A stretch of DNA of 64,000 bases from an uncultured Ilyobacter sp. (GTDB lineage Bacteria > Fusobacteriota > Fusobacteriia > Fusobacteriales > Fusobacteriaceae), in NCBI RefSeq assembly GCF_963668085.1, contig NZ_OY764059.1, forward strand, positions 1,302,001 through 1,366,000. Direction: 5' to 3'. Positions 1 to 7,803 of this stretch are shown here, one piece after another. The position numbers and the translations under genes are program-made. The notes beneath the pieces were generated by a model. The model saw nothing but the letters and a program-made list of their open reading frames with translations. It was not told where the DNA came from and ran no database searches. How positions within the stretch are numbered: position 1 is the first letter of the stretch; each line of letters opens with the position of its first letter.

Positions 1-82
1 TTGCATTGTTTTTGTTTTTTACTAGCATATCGTAAGCCTCTTCTAGAGATGAAGCTAAAAGATATTTTGAAAAAGTAAACAA
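1..82 (-). CDS. FAD-binding subunit of a xanthine dehydrogenase-type molybdenum hydroxylase (5' fragment)
   Basis: Only the first 27 codons lie in the window; the gene runs off the left edge. A TTG start at 82-80 follows the strong ribosome site TAGGTAGGAGG. The encoded start (MFTFSKYLLASSLEEAYDML) resembles the N terminus of molybdopterin dehydrogenase FAD-binding domains, where an 'S-LEEA--LL' element precedes the FAD loop. In such enzymes this subunit carries electrons between the Mo/FeS centres and the acceptor. The MoeA-like and XdhC-like genes upstream on the same strand and the guanine-type riboswitch in front support a purine/xanthine dehydrogenase. Too little is present to tell xanthine dehydrogenase from related hydroxylases. 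Confidence 0.6.
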   Translation of the reverse strand, partial: MFTFSKYLLASSLEEAYDMLVKNKNNA

Positions 83-112
83 TTTAAAACCTCCTACCTA
101 AAACCTTATAAT

Positions 113-155
113 AAAAAACACCTATCTCTTCATTTTTAAGTGAAGAAAATAGGTG
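113..155 (-). terminator. Riboswitch expression-platform terminator
   Basis: On the minus strand a stem CACCTAT-TTTCTTCA / TGAAGA-ATAGGTG is followed by TTTTTT, a classical intrinsic terminator between the aptamer and the TTG start. The 5' part of this stem (TTTTCTTCAC) can instead pair with GTGAAGAAAA, which overlaps the 3' P1 strand of the aptamer. Ligand binding should therefore free the terminator, giving an OFF switch. Confidence 0.8.
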
Positions 156-177
156 CTTATTCCACTATTTTTTTCTT

Positions 178-246
178 CACTCATAGTTAAGTCATTTACG
201 GCAACTTTGTAGAAACGCCTATCCATATTATAGGCATATATGAGTG
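178..246 (-). promoter_or_regulatory. Purine riboswitch aptamer, guanine class
   Basis: Read on the minus strand, P1 is CACTCATA/TATGAGTG, P2 is GCCTAT/ATAGGC with loop AATATGG, J2/3 is GTTTCTAC, the P3 loop is CCGTAAA and J3/1 is ACT. These match the purine riboswitch core. The specificity nucleotide in J3/1 (xpt position 74) is C, which predicts guanine/hypoxanthine/xanthine rather than adenine. J1/2 reads TAT where the second copy in this window (7299-7365) reads TAA. It lies between its own promoter and the molybdenum hydroxylase FAD-subunit gene. Confidence 0.92.
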
Positions 247-260
247 TAACAATTCAAAAC

Positions 261-289
261 ATTATAACATGAAGAAAGCTTTTTAACAA
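261..289 (-). promoter_or_regulatory. Sigma70-type promoter of the riboswitch transcript
   Basis: Minus-strand TTGTTA (289-284), a 17-bp spacer, then TATAAT (266-261), ending about 15 nt upstream of the aptamer. It separates the FAD-subunit transcript from the MoeA-like gene, which ends at 328. Confidence 0.75.
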
Positions 290-327
290 CTTTATAGATC
301 CATCTAATTTCAAATTTTATTAAAAAT

Positions 328-1344
328 TTATTTTCCAAAAGAGCAGTTGGGATATCTGCATTCATCGCAGTTCTGGCAGAGACCTCCGCTACCATATCTC
401 ATTATATCTTCTTTTCTAATTTTTTCTCCTGCAAGAACTCTAGGGAGTATAAGATCGAATACGGTTCTTTTACTATACATTACACATCCAGGAAGTCCCA
501 TTATAACTGTATTATCTAGATAAGACAAAAGAAACATAGATCCTGGAAGTACAGGAGAACCATAGCTCACAAGCTCTCCTCCCATCTCTATAATAGAACC
601 AGGTGTGAGATCGTCAGGATCTACAGACATTCCCCCTGTACATATTATCATGTCTACTGAATCTTCTAAATGGGTTTTTATGGCCTTTTTTATCCTTTCT
701 CTTTCGTCAGGCACTATTATTTGCGAAGTTACTTCACAACTATACTCTTTTAATTTTTCCCTGACTACCGGTCCAAATTTATCTGTTATCCTGTTGTTGT
801 AGACCTCGCTTCCTGTGGTGACTATCCCAACCCTCATCTTTTGAAACTCTTCTACATTTATTATTTTATCAGTTGCCAGCTTTTTAGCAGCTTCCATCTT
901 TTTTTTATCTATTACTAGAGGTATGACCCTCGCCCCCCCAATTATATCTCCTTTTTTAACAGGAATATTCTCAGGTAAGGTAGCAAAGGATATCTCTCCT
1001 AGCATATTGAGCTCAAATAGTTTCTCCTTATCCACCTTGAGAAGACCGTCCTTTGATGCATAAAAGTTCATTTTCCCCTCTTTTATCTCCTCACTTAAAT
1101 AAACGTTTTTTCCACAGCCTATTTCACCTAAAATTACCGCGGCATCATTTTCATGAAGTTCATCTTTTCCCAGTTCAAATATATATATATGCTCTTTCCC
1201 AAGACTTCTGAGTTTTTCCACATCTTCTTTCCTTATTATATGCCCTTTTTTAAATGCCCTTCCTTTAAACTTTCCTGGAACAATCTCTGTTATATCATGG
1301 GAAATAATATGTCCCACGGCATCAGTAGTTTTTATCTTTTTCAC
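328..1344 (-). CDS. MoeA-like molybdopterin-binding protein with C-terminal cysteine cluster
   Basis: 338 aa. The MoCF/MogA-MoeA molybdopterin-binding fold spans about residues 168-310 (VGIVTTGSEVYN, then IICTGGMSVDPDDLTPGSI). Proteins of this type bind or process molybdopterin during cofactor maturation. It is shorter than full MoeA (about 400 aa), and the N-terminal third diverges from the usual MoeA domains. The last 19 residues carry C-x2-C-x2-C-x4-C, suggesting a metal or Fe-S site. The GTG start at 1344 overlaps the stop of the XdhC-like gene as GTGA, implying translational coupling. Linkage to xdhC and an XDH FAD subunit points to maturation of a molybdenum hydroxylase. Exact role unproven. 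Confidence 0.75.
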   Translation of the reverse strand: MKKIKTTDAVGHIISHDITEIVPGKFKGRAFKKGHIIRKEDVEKLRSLGKEHIYIFELGKDELHENDAAVILGEIGCGKNVYLSEEIKEGKMNFYASKDGLLKVDKEKLFELNMLGEISFATLPENIPVKKGDIIGGARVIPLVIDKKKMEAAKKLATDKIINVEEFQKMRVGIVTTGSEVYNNRITDKFGPVVREKLKEYSCEVTSQIIVPDERERIKKAIKTHLEDSVDMIICTGGMSVDPDDLTPGSIIEMGGELVSYGSPVLPGSMFLLSYLDNTVIMGLPGCVMYSKRTVFDLILPRVLAGEKIRKEDIMRYGSGGLCQNCDECRYPNCSFGK

Positions 1345-2165
1345 AAATTTTCTCCCTGTATTTTTACTTTTTTCACTTCAAACATATGTTTTCCGCTCTT
1401 TTGATTTTTTACTTTTAAGATTTCGGCCATTATTCCTAAAGCAATTTCATTGGGCTCTCCACTTGATATATCAAGACCTACAGGAGAATAAACCTTCTCA
1501 AGTTTTTTTATGCTTACTCCCTCATTTACAAGTTCCTTATAAGTGTCAGTTATTTTTTTACGGCTTCCTATCATACCGATATATGCCAACTTTTTTTCAA
1601 GGATTGCCTTAAGTGCGACCTTGTCCGAGGCGTGACCCCTAGTAACGATAACTGCATAGGATCCCTCATCTAAGGAATACTCTTCTAAAATTTTTCCTAT
1701 ATCTCCCCACAATAGTTCATCTGCCTGGGGAAACCTTTTTTTATTTGCATACTCTTCTCTATCGTCTATTATGACCGTATACATATTCAGAAATTTCCCC
1801 AACTTATAAAGCTCATTCCCCAGGTGTCCTCCACCTATTATTATAAGTTTTTTTCGTTTTTCAAAAACCTTTACATAACCTTTTACTCTGCCTCCACATT
1901 TCATGTGAAGTTCTCCATCTTCTATTAGTTCAAAATCAAATTTTCTGTTTTTTCCTTCTCTTATGGCCTCTAGTGCAGAATTTACAACCTGATACTCCAA
2001 GTTTCCCCCACCGATTGTACCCTCTATACTCCCGTCCTCAAATACTCCCATTATGGAACCTGACTTCCCGGGACTCGATCCCTCTACTTCTATCAAGGTC
2101 ACAAGAGCAGCCTTTTCACCTTTTTCTATCCTTCTAGCAATTTCAATCATTAATCTGCCTTCCAT
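1341..2165 (-). CDS. XdhC/CoxI family molybdenum hydroxylase maturation factor
   Basis: 274 aa. The N-terminal XdhC_CoxI segment (about 8-75, with GSSPGKSGSIMGV and GTIGGGNLEY) is followed by a Rossmann XdhC_C domain (about 107-250) containing LIIIGGGHLG and VTRGHASD. XdhC proteins bind molybdenum cofactor and help insert its sulfurated form into xanthine dehydrogenase-type enzymes. ATG at 2165 has AGGGAGAG eight bases upstream; a second ATG five codons later is also possible. It is the first gene of a coupled pair with the MoeA-like gene. A TATAAT box lies in the upstream region. Related NAD-binding proteins occur in selenium-dependent hydroxylase clusters, so a selenium link is possible but not shown. 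Confidence 0.82.
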   Translation of the reverse strand: MEGRLMIEIARRIEKGEKAALVTLIEVEGSSPGKSGSIMGVFEDGSIEGTIGGGNLEYQVVNSALEAIREGKNRKFDFELIEDGELHMKCGGRVKGYVKVFEKRKKLIIIGGGHLGNELYKLGKFLNMYTVIIDDREEYANKKRFPQADELLWGDIGKILEEYSLDEGSYAVIVTRGHASDKVALKAILEKKLAYIGMIGSRKKITDTYKELVNEGVSIKKLEKVYSPVGLDISSGEPNEIALGIMAEILKVKNQKSGKHMFEVKKVKIQGENL

Positions 2166-2552
2166 ATCTATCTCTCCCTATTTAAAGTCTTTTTATTATA
2201 CTTTTACTTTTTTAACATAAGCAATTATATCCTAAATCTAGAAAATGGACAAATCTATACTGACTTATATCTATAAGATTTAAATCAGATAAACTTCAAA
2301 TAACAAATCATTCCAAAAAATTACGAACATATGCACTACTATATATTAATTTTTAGGTCATAATATACACCATATATACATTGGTGCTTTACTCATATAT
2401 TATTTGAAAATGGATAACACTAGCATAATTTAGATTTATTGTATATTATGTATATAGTGAATTATAAAGTTTAATTGCCTGTTATATCTACTATTTTTAT
2501 AGAACAAAAATTAATTTTTAATAGAAACAAATAAGATTTTGGAGGGGCATTT
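2166..2552. other. Divergent promoter region between xdhC-like and kor genes
   Basis: 387 bp, very AT-rich, no convincing gene. On the minus strand a TATAAT box lies about 35 bp before the XdhC-like gene. On the plus strand TTGAAA near 2405 with TAATTT 16 bp later is a weak candidate for the kor operon. A small inverted repeat CACCA/TGGTG spans 2368-2386. No riboswitch fold was recognised. Confidence 0.4.
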
Positions 2553-2747
2553 ATGGAAGAAAAAGTACTTGTTGTAAAAAAAGGGTTGTGTAAGGGCTGT
2601 GAAATCTGTGTTGAATTCTGTCCAAAGGATGTTTTGGACATGAAAGATGGAAGAGTCAATGTTAAAAATATCAGCGCATGCATACAGTGTAATATGTGTG
2701 GTAAGCTATGTCCTGATTATGCTATCGGTATTAGGAGGAATGGATAA
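2553..2747 (+). CDS. korD: 2-oxoacid:ferredoxin oxidoreductase, ferredoxin-like delta subunit
   Basis: 64 aa bicluster ferredoxin. Two CxxCxxCxxxCP motifs (CKGCEICVEFCP and CIQCNMCGKLCP) would bind two [4Fe-4S] clusters and pass electrons from the catalytic subunits to ferredoxin. It is preceded by TTTTGGAGGGG. Its TAA stop overlaps the next ATG as TAATG. The delta-alpha-beta-gamma order is typical of Kor/Vor-type enzymes. The substrate (2-oxoglutarate, branched-chain 2-oxoacid or another) cannot be settled from sequence alone. Confidence 0.88.
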   Translation: MEEKVLVVKKGLCKGCEICVEFCPKDVLDMKDGRVNVKNISACIQCNMCGKLCPDYAIGIRRNG

Positions 2748-3880
2748 TGAGCAAAATTAAGTTTATGCAAGGAAACGAAGCTTGTGTTGAGGGTGCCATC
2801 GCTGCTGGAATGAAGTTTTTTGCAGGATATCCTATTACACCATCAACTGAGGTTATGGAAAAATCTGCTGAAATGCTTCCTAGAGTTGAGGGGAAATTTA
2901 TTCAGATGGAAGATGAGATCGCAGGTATAGCTGCTGCCATCGGTGGTTCAATTGCAGGATCAAAGTCTATGACTGCAACAAGCGGACCGGGATTCTCACT
3001 TAAAATGGAAAACCTAGGATATGCAGTTATTGCTGAAATTCCTTTAGTTGTTGTAAATGTACAAAGAAGCGGACCAAGTACAGGTCTTCCTACATCACCA
3101 TCTCAGGGAGATATGATGCAAGCTAAGTGGGGAACTCACGGTGACCATCCTGTAATCGCCCTTTCACCGTCTACAGTACAAGAGTGTTATACTCTTACAG
3201 CGAGAGCGTTTAACCTTGCGGAAAAATACAGAATGCCTGTTCTTTTCATGCTAGATGAAGTTGTAGGACATATGAGAGAAAAAGTAGTTTTAGATCCGAC
3301 TCTTATTGAGGAAATAGTAGACAGAGCAAAGCCTGCAAAAGACGATGCTTCTTATCTTCCTTATGGAGTATCAGGAGATGAACTAGTTCCTAAAATGTCT
3401 CCATTTGGAGAGGGACACAGATACCATATCACAGGTCTTGTACATGACGAGACAGGATTCCCTACAAACAGTACAAAAGTTGCTGATACGTTAATGACAA
3501 GATTAATGGATAAAGTTGAAAAAAATAAAGATGATATCGTTCAGTATGAAGAATACATGATGGAAGATGCTGAATATGTTATATTCTCTTATGGAAGTAC
3601 AGCCAGATCTTCAAAGCAGGCAGTTATGGACCTTAGAGAAAAAGGGATAAAAGCGGGATTATTCAGAGCAATTACAATCTGGCCTTTCCCTGAGGAAAGA
3701 ATCAGAGAATTAGCTCAAAAGTCAAAGGGAATTATTGTAGCTGAGATGAACCTAGGACAGATGGTTCTTGAAGTTGAGCGTATCGCCAACGGAAGTTGTC
3801 CTGTAAAACTAGTTGGTAAAGGTAACGGAGAGTTCATAAGCCCTGCAGAAATAGTTGAAAAATTTGGGGAGGTAATGTAA
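2747..3880 (+). CDS. korA: 2-oxoacid:ferredoxin oxidoreductase, alpha subunit
   Basis: 377 aa. The N-terminal pyrimidine-binding domain of the pyruvate/2-oxoacid ferredoxin oxidoreductase alpha family is clear: GNEACVEGAIAAG, GYPITPSTEVME, a conserved EDEIAG and TSGPGFSLK. The middle motif GDMMQAKWG and the C-terminal transketolase-like domain (about 265-377) complete the subunit. With beta it oxidatively decarboxylates a 2-oxoacid to an acyl-CoA while reducing ferredoxin, a cytoplasmic oxygen-sensitive reaction. It overlaps korD by 1 nt and is followed by korB after 2 nt. Automated pipelines often call this type VorB (3-methyl-2-oxobutanoate); the choice remains open. Confidence 0.88.
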   Translation: MSKIKFMQGNEACVEGAIAAGMKFFAGYPITPSTEVMEKSAEMLPRVEGKFIQMEDEIAGIAAAIGGSIAGSKSMTATSGPGFSLKMENLGYAVIAEIPLVVVNVQRSGPSTGLPTSPSQGDMMQAKWGTHGDHPVIALSPSTVQECYTLTARAFNLAEKYRMPVLFMLDEVVGHMREKVVLDPTLIEEIVDRAKPAKDDASYLPYGVSGDELVPKMSPFGEGHRYHITGLVHDETGFPTNSTKVADTLMTRLMDKVEKNKDDIVQYEEYMMEDAEYVIFSYGSTARSSKQAVMDLREKGIKAGLFRAITIWPFPEERIRELAQKSKGIIVAEMNLGQMVLEVERIANGSCPVKLVGKGNGEFISPAEIVEKFGEVM

Positions 3881-3882
3881 TA

Positions 3883-4707
3883 ATGGATACTTGTAAAAAT
3901 AAAAGCTATTATAGAGAAGATAAATTACCTCACATCTGGTGTCCTGGATGTGCCCACGGTATAGTAATGCACGCACTGGTTAACGCCATAGAAAATATAG
4001 GTCTAAACAAAGACGACGTATGCGTAGTATCTGGTATAGGATGTTCATCTAGAGCTCCTGGATATTTAGATTTCAATACTTTACACACTACTCACGGAAG
4101 AGCCCTTGCATTTGCCACAGGGATAAAGATGGCAAAACCTGGTATGAAAGTAATCGCACTAGGAGGAGACGGTGACTTCACTGCAATCGGAGGTAACCAC
4201 CTGATCCATGCTGCAAGAAGAAACATTGATATCGCAGCAATTATTTTTAATAACAACATCTACGGAATGACAGGAGGTCAGTTCTCTCCTACTACTCCAG
4301 TTGGTGACTATGCTACTACAACTCCTACAGGAAACATCGATCCAAACTTTGATATAGTTAAGCTTGTAGAAGGTGCAGGCGCTAGTTATGTTGCAAGAGG
4401 TACTGCATATCACTTTGATGCTCTTGTAAAATTATTTGAAAATGCCATCAACCACAAAGGATTCTCCCTAGTAGAGGCTGTAAGTACTTGTCCTACAAGT
4501 TACGGAAGAAAAAACAAAGGATTCAAGGGAAATCCTGCAGCTATGCTGAAGTATATGAGAGACAACACTGTACCTGTAGCTGCTGTTGCAAAACTTCCAA
4601 AGGAAAAAGTAGAAGGAAAGCTAGTTATCGGAGAATTCAAAAACGAGCAGAGACCTGAGTACACAGAAGAATATCAAAAAATCATAGATAAAGTAAGAGG
4701 GGTGTAA
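3883..4707 (+). CDS. korB: 2-oxoacid:ferredoxin oxidoreductase, beta (TPP-binding) subunit
   Basis: 274 aa. It has the CPGC motif near the N terminus (HIWCPGCAHG, an Fe-S ligand region in this family). The thiamine diphosphate motif follows (GGDGDFTAIGGNHLIHAARR, then NNNIYGMTGGQ), with magnesium/TPP contacts at GDGD and the N-x-IYG segment. The length fits the beta subunit. It starts 2 nt after korA stops and is 3 nt ahead of korC, so all four subunits should be co-translated in stoichiometric amounts. Confidence 0.9.
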   Translation: MDTCKNKSYYREDKLPHIWCPGCAHGIVMHALVNAIENIGLNKDDVCVVSGIGCSSRAPGYLDFNTLHTTHGRALAFATGIKMAKPGMKVIALGGDGDFTAIGGNHLIHAARRNIDIAAIIFNNNIYGMTGGQFSPTTPVGDYATTTPTGNIDPNFDIVKLVEGAGASYVARGTAYHFDALVKLFENAINHKGFSLVEAVSTCPTSYGRKNKGFKGNPAAMLKYMRDNTVPVAAVAKLPKEKVEGKLVIGEFKNEQRPEYTEEYQKIIDKVRGV

Positions 4708-4710
4708 GAG

Positions 4711-5235
4711 ATGGCAAAGGAAATCAGATTAAGCGGTTCAGGTGGACAGGGTCTTATTTTGGCAGGTATCATCCTTGCAGAAGCTGCCTTACAACAGGGT
4801 AAAGTAGCAGTTCAGTCACAATCTTACGGTCCTGAGGCAAGAGGTGGAGCAAGTAAGTCTGAGGTTATCATCAGTGATACTGAGATTCTTTACCCGAAGG
4901 TAAATCATGCTGATATCTTTCTTTCACTGACTCAGAAATCTTTTGATGCATATGCAGTCGGAAACAAAGAAAACTGTATCATCGTAATAGATTCAAGTGT
5001 TAAAGTTCCAGAAGGTTTAAAAGTAGTTAAACTTCCTATTCTTGAGACGGCTAAGGAAAAAGTAGGTAACTCGATAGTTGCAAACATTGTATCTCTAGGA
5101 GCTATACAGGCAGCTACAAACATTGTAGACAGAGATATTTTAGAAGAGGCTATCCTCGGAAGAGTTCCTGCTCATGTAAAAGAATTAAACAAGAAGGCAT
5201 TTCAGGCCGGTATTGATTTAGTTAAAAATGCATAG
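4711..5235 (+). CDS. korC: 2-oxoacid:ferredoxin oxidoreductase, gamma subunit
   Basis: 174 aa. A gamma-domain protein of the pyruvate/ketoacid oxidoreductase family, with the hallmark GSGGQGLILAG at the N terminus and QSYGPEARGG around residue 40. It is the last gene of the four-gene operon, preceded by GGGGTGTAAGAG and followed by a strong terminator at 5262. No extra domains are seen. Confidence 0.88.
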   Translation: MAKEIRLSGSGGQGLILAGIILAEAALQQGKVAVQSQSYGPEARGGASKSEVIISDTEILYPKVNHADIFLSLTQKSFDAYAVGNKENCIIVIDSSVKVPEGLKVVKLPILETAKEKVGNSIVANIVSLGAIQAATNIVDRDILEEAILGRVPAHVKELNKKAFQAGIDLVKNA

Positions 5236-5261
5236 TTTATTTAAATAATCTAAAAAGTATA

Positions 5262-5291
5262 GGGGCTCTCACAGAGGGCCCCTTTTTGATA
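5262..5291 (+). terminator. Terminator of the kor operon
   Basis: GGGGCTCT...AGAGGGCCCC hairpin followed by TTTTT, 27 bp after the korC stop. Confidence 0.85.
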
Positions 5292-5368
5292 CTATTTTTC
5301 ATCTCAATATCCAAAGTTCTAGAATAAGATAACTAGCTTAAGTGGTTACTTTTATTTCAAAATAAAGT

Positions 5369-5735
5369 ATTGAATTTATCCAAAAGCTTCTGTTACTTTC
5401 TTTGCTTGCCCAAAGAAAGTAACCAAAGAAAAGGCACCCCTAAAAAATACCTAAAATCACTTCTGAACTAACTTTCTATTGAAATATAGTCGGTAAACCT
5501 CCTTATTTCAATGAAAGTGGATTTCACAAGATGATTTCTTAACGGCATTTTTTAAAGGGGAAAGTAATATGAAAATTAATTTTTTTTATTTTCACTCTGT
5601 GGAACTCTCTCTTTTTCTCTGTGTCCTCTGTGGCAAAAGGTTTTATCCTTATTCGGTTAATTTTTTGCTTTTTATCGATTTTCATTCGTGACAAAATCCT
5701 TTGACTCTAATATTCTTGTAAATTCAGTAATTTAT
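5369..5735 (+). repeat. Dispersed intergenic repeat, copy 1
   Basis: About 367 bp with no plausible gene. It opens with TATTGAATTTATC, then a 13-bp inverted repeat (GTTACTTTCTTTG / CAAAGAAAGTAAC). It ends with an AT-rich tract carrying CTCTGTGTCCTCTGTGG, CATTCGTGACAAAATC and TTTGACTCTAATATTCTTG. The same blocks in the same order and orientation recur at 50961-51367. The 3' 150 bp is nearly identical between copies while the middle has diverged. Both copies follow the terminator of a plus-strand gene and face a minus-strand gene. Confidence 0.85.
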
Positions 5736-5796
5736 AAGAATTTTTCTTAGGCAGCAACTTGAGATAACTAGTATTTACATCTGGGTCCAGTAATAT

Positions 5797-5826
5797 AAAA
5801 AACGCGCAACAATGCGCGTTTTTTAT
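5797..5826. terminator. Bidirectional terminator before the purine permease stop
   Basis: AAAAAACGCGCA-ACAA-TGCGCGTTTTTT hairpin, with A-tract and T-tract on opposite sides. It can end the minus-strand permease transcript and anything reading in from the left. Confidence 0.85.
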
Positions 5827-5836
5827 ATTAAAATCA

Positions 5837-7168
5837 TTATGCATTTTTCAATTTTACTTCAATTTCTTTTTCCTCTACTTCATCTTTAGGTAAGACAATA
5901 TTTAGTATCAAGGCAATAGCTCCAGATACCACTATTCCTGATCCACCAAATATAAGCTGAATTGTCTGAGGAAAATGAGCAAGTGCTTCTGGTACACTTC
6001 CAAGTCCGAATCCAAGTCCTAGTGAAACAGCAATTATCACACTGTTTCTACCTTGTAGTTTATCCTTTGTTATGAGATTTATTCCGCTAATTGATATCAT
6101 TGCAAATATCATAACCAAGCTTCCACCTATAACACTTGGAGGAATAATTGTAAACAGTGCTCCGATTTTTGGAATAAAGGCTCCCATAACCAGTAAAGAC
6201 GCTCCAACTGCAACTACGTGTCTGCTCATGATTCCAGTCATGGCCACAAGACCTGTATTCTGGCTGAAAGATGTAGTAGGAAGAATACTAAATGCAGAAG
6301 CTAAGGCACTACCAAAACCGTCTGCCATAATTCCTCCAGAAAGTTCTCTATCTGTGGTTTCTCTTCCTGCTCCACCCATAGTTACTCCTGACATATCTCC
6401 TACAGTTTCAACTGCAGAAACTACAAACATGAGAACCATAGCCAATATTGCATCAAGATGAAAAGCAAATCCGTAGGTAAAAGGCTTTGGTACTATGAAA
6501 AAGTTTGCCTGAGAGACTGCCCCTAGGTCCACTTTTCCAAAAAGAGCGGCTACAATAAAGCCTACGATAGTTCCTATAACAACTGATGCCGTACTTGTTA
6601 TCCCCTTAGTAAACTGCTTAAAGAAAATTACAGTGAGAAGAACTATCATTCCTATTGTCATATTAACTGGAGATCCGAAATCTGCTGCTCCTACCCCACC
6701 AGCAAAATACTTGATCCCAACTGGAAGAAGTGATAGACCTATAGATAAAACAACAACACCAGTAACGATAGGTGGAAAGAATTTTCTTATTTTACCGATA
6801 ACTGATCCGAGAAGAGCTTCAAATATCCCCCCTACAAGGGCAGCTCCTAAAACTGCTTCAAAACCATATTTTGTCCCTATAGATATGGCAACAGGCACAA
6901 AAGCAAAACTAGTACCGACTACAACTGGAAGTCTAGCCCCTATAGGCCCGATGCTGTACGCCTGAATGATAGTATTTAGTCCTGCCACAAGCATAGTACA
7001 CTGAATAAGGAATGTCTTTTGTTCCTGAGGAAGACCTAAAACCCCAGATACAATAATGATTGGTGTAAGATTGCTGACGAACATTGCTAAAATGTGCTGA
7101 AGTCCCAAAGGAAATGCTACCTTCAGCGGCGGTACTCCGTCCAAGTGATAAGGTGATCTGTTTTTCAT
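5837..7168 (-). CDS. NCS2 family purine (xanthine/guanine-type) permease
   Basis: 443 aa, about 12-14 hydrophobic segments in the inner membrane. It shows NCS2 features: VGTSFAFVPVA near residue 86, an acidic VSAVETVGDMSGV segment in the middle and the later FSQNTGLVAMTGI motif, typical of xanthine/uracil permeases. It would import a purine base with protons. The guanine-class riboswitch in its leader identifies the likely substrate class as guanine, hypoxanthine or xanthine rather than uracil. It is monocistronic, with its own promoter at 7391 and a terminator at 5797. The gap to the unrelated gene at 7432 contains the whole riboswitch. Confidence 0.87.
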   Translation of the reverse strand: MKNRSPYHLDGVPPLKVAFPLGLQHILAMFVSNLTPIIIVSGVLGLPQEQKTFLIQCTMLVAGLNTIIQAYSIGPIGARLPVVVGTSFAFVPVAISIGTKYGFEAVLGAALVGGIFEALLGSVIGKIRKFFPPIVTGVVVLSIGLSLLPVGIKYFAGGVGAADFGSPVNMTIGMIVLLTVIFFKQFTKGITSTASVVIGTIVGFIVAALFGKVDLGAVSQANFFIVPKPFTYGFAFHLDAILAMVLMFVVSAVETVGDMSGVTMGGAGRETTDRELSGGIMADGFGSALASAFSILPTTSFSQNTGLVAMTGIMSRHVVAVGASLLVMGAFIPKIGALFTIIPPSVIGGSLVMIFAMISISGINLITKDKLQGRNSVIIAVSLGLGFGLGSVPEALAHFPQTIQLIFGGSGIVVSGAIALILNIVLPKDEVEEKEIEVKLKNA

Positions 7169-7222
7169 TGATTAATTCCTCCTAAAACCTTAATTTTACC
7201 CATATAACATCACAGAAGAAAA

Positions 7223-7263
7223 TAAAAAAAGTTATTTTCCTCCTATAAGTGAAAGAAAATAAC
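7223..7263 (-). terminator. Riboswitch expression-platform terminator of the purine permease
   Basis: Minus-strand GTTATTTTC / GAAAATAAC stem followed by TTTTTTT. The loop side (TTTCACTTAT) can pair with the 3' P1 strand ATGAGTGAAA, so purine binding should favour termination. Confidence 0.82.
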
Positions 7264-7298
7264 TCAGTGCACCCTAAACTATGCCTGTTTTATCTTTT

Positions 7299-7365
7299 CA
7301 CTCATAGTAGCTAATTTACGGTTAGCTGTAGAGACTCCCGACCCTATTTCGGAATTATACGAGTG
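7299..7365 (-). promoter_or_regulatory. Purine riboswitch aptamer, guanine class, controlling the NCS2 permease
   Basis: Minus strand: P1 CACTCGTA/TATGAGTG, J1/2 TAA, P2 TTCCGA/TCGGGA with loop AATAGGG, J2/3 GTCTCTAC, P3 loop CCGTAAA, J3/1 ACT. The J3/1 C predicts guanine/hypoxanthine/xanthine. It lies about 130 nt upstream of the permease start and just after a strong promoter. Confidence 0.93.
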
Positions 7366-7390
7366 TTATTTTTTTTACTTAACCTAGAAC

Positions 7391-7419
7391 AATATAGCAT
7401 ATTAGAGGAAAAAAATCAA
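7391..7419 (-). promoter_or_regulatory. Sigma70-type promoter of the riboswitch-permease transcript
   Basis: Minus-strand TTGATT (7419-7414), 17-bp spacer, TATATT (7396-7391); the aptamer begins about 25 nt downstream. Confidence 0.7.
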
Positions 7420-7431
7420 ATAAAGTGAAAA

Positions 7432-7803
7432 TTATAATTTGACCTTGTAACACTCCTCAAGGAGTCCTTCTAGTAGTTTTTCCGATTTTTCTGCTGATAA
7501 ACCTTCTATCAATGCGTCATTTTTATCTATTATTTCATCCTCAGAAAATGCTTCACCATTTTCATCTTTAATTCCTGTATTTGTAAAATGAAGATCCGGA
7601 TCAATAAGTGTAAGTAGCAAAAACTCTTCTCCAATTATATAGATGCACCTGTTTCTAGATAATATTATTCTAGCTCCCTTTTGGAGAACCCCCTGTAACC
7701 TCTCCATTATCTCTTCTCTTTCCATATCATAAAAATACTCTTTTTTAGGCAGAAAGTATATCTCTTTTTCCATCTCCATGGCTTCTAATATTTTATCAAA
7801 CAT
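7432..7803 (-). CDS. Uncharacterised 123-aa protein
   Basis: Not recognised. The ATG at 7803 (MFDKILEAMEM) is preferred over an upstream in-frame TTG because AGAGGTGG stands eight bases before it. The protein is acidic and soluble, with no signal peptide, membrane segment or cysteine motif. A predicted alpha/beta core (GARIILSRNRCIYIIGEEF, LLLTLIDPDLHF) precedes a Glu-rich helical C terminus. It follows pdxR on the same strand after about 100 bp and may be co-transcribed with it. Function unknown. Confidence 0.65.
   Translation of the reverse strand: MFDKILEAMEMEKEIYFLPKKEYFYDMEREEIMERLQGVLQKGARIILSRNRCIYIIGEEFLLLTLIDPDLHFTNTGIKDENGEAFSEDEIIDKNDALIEGLSAEKSEKLLEGLLEECYKVKL

Noticed and set aside
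5236..5836. CRISPR array or small gene in the 600-bp gap
   Set aside because: No regularly spaced repeats and no frame with a ribosome site; the gap is explained by terminators and the dispersed repeat.
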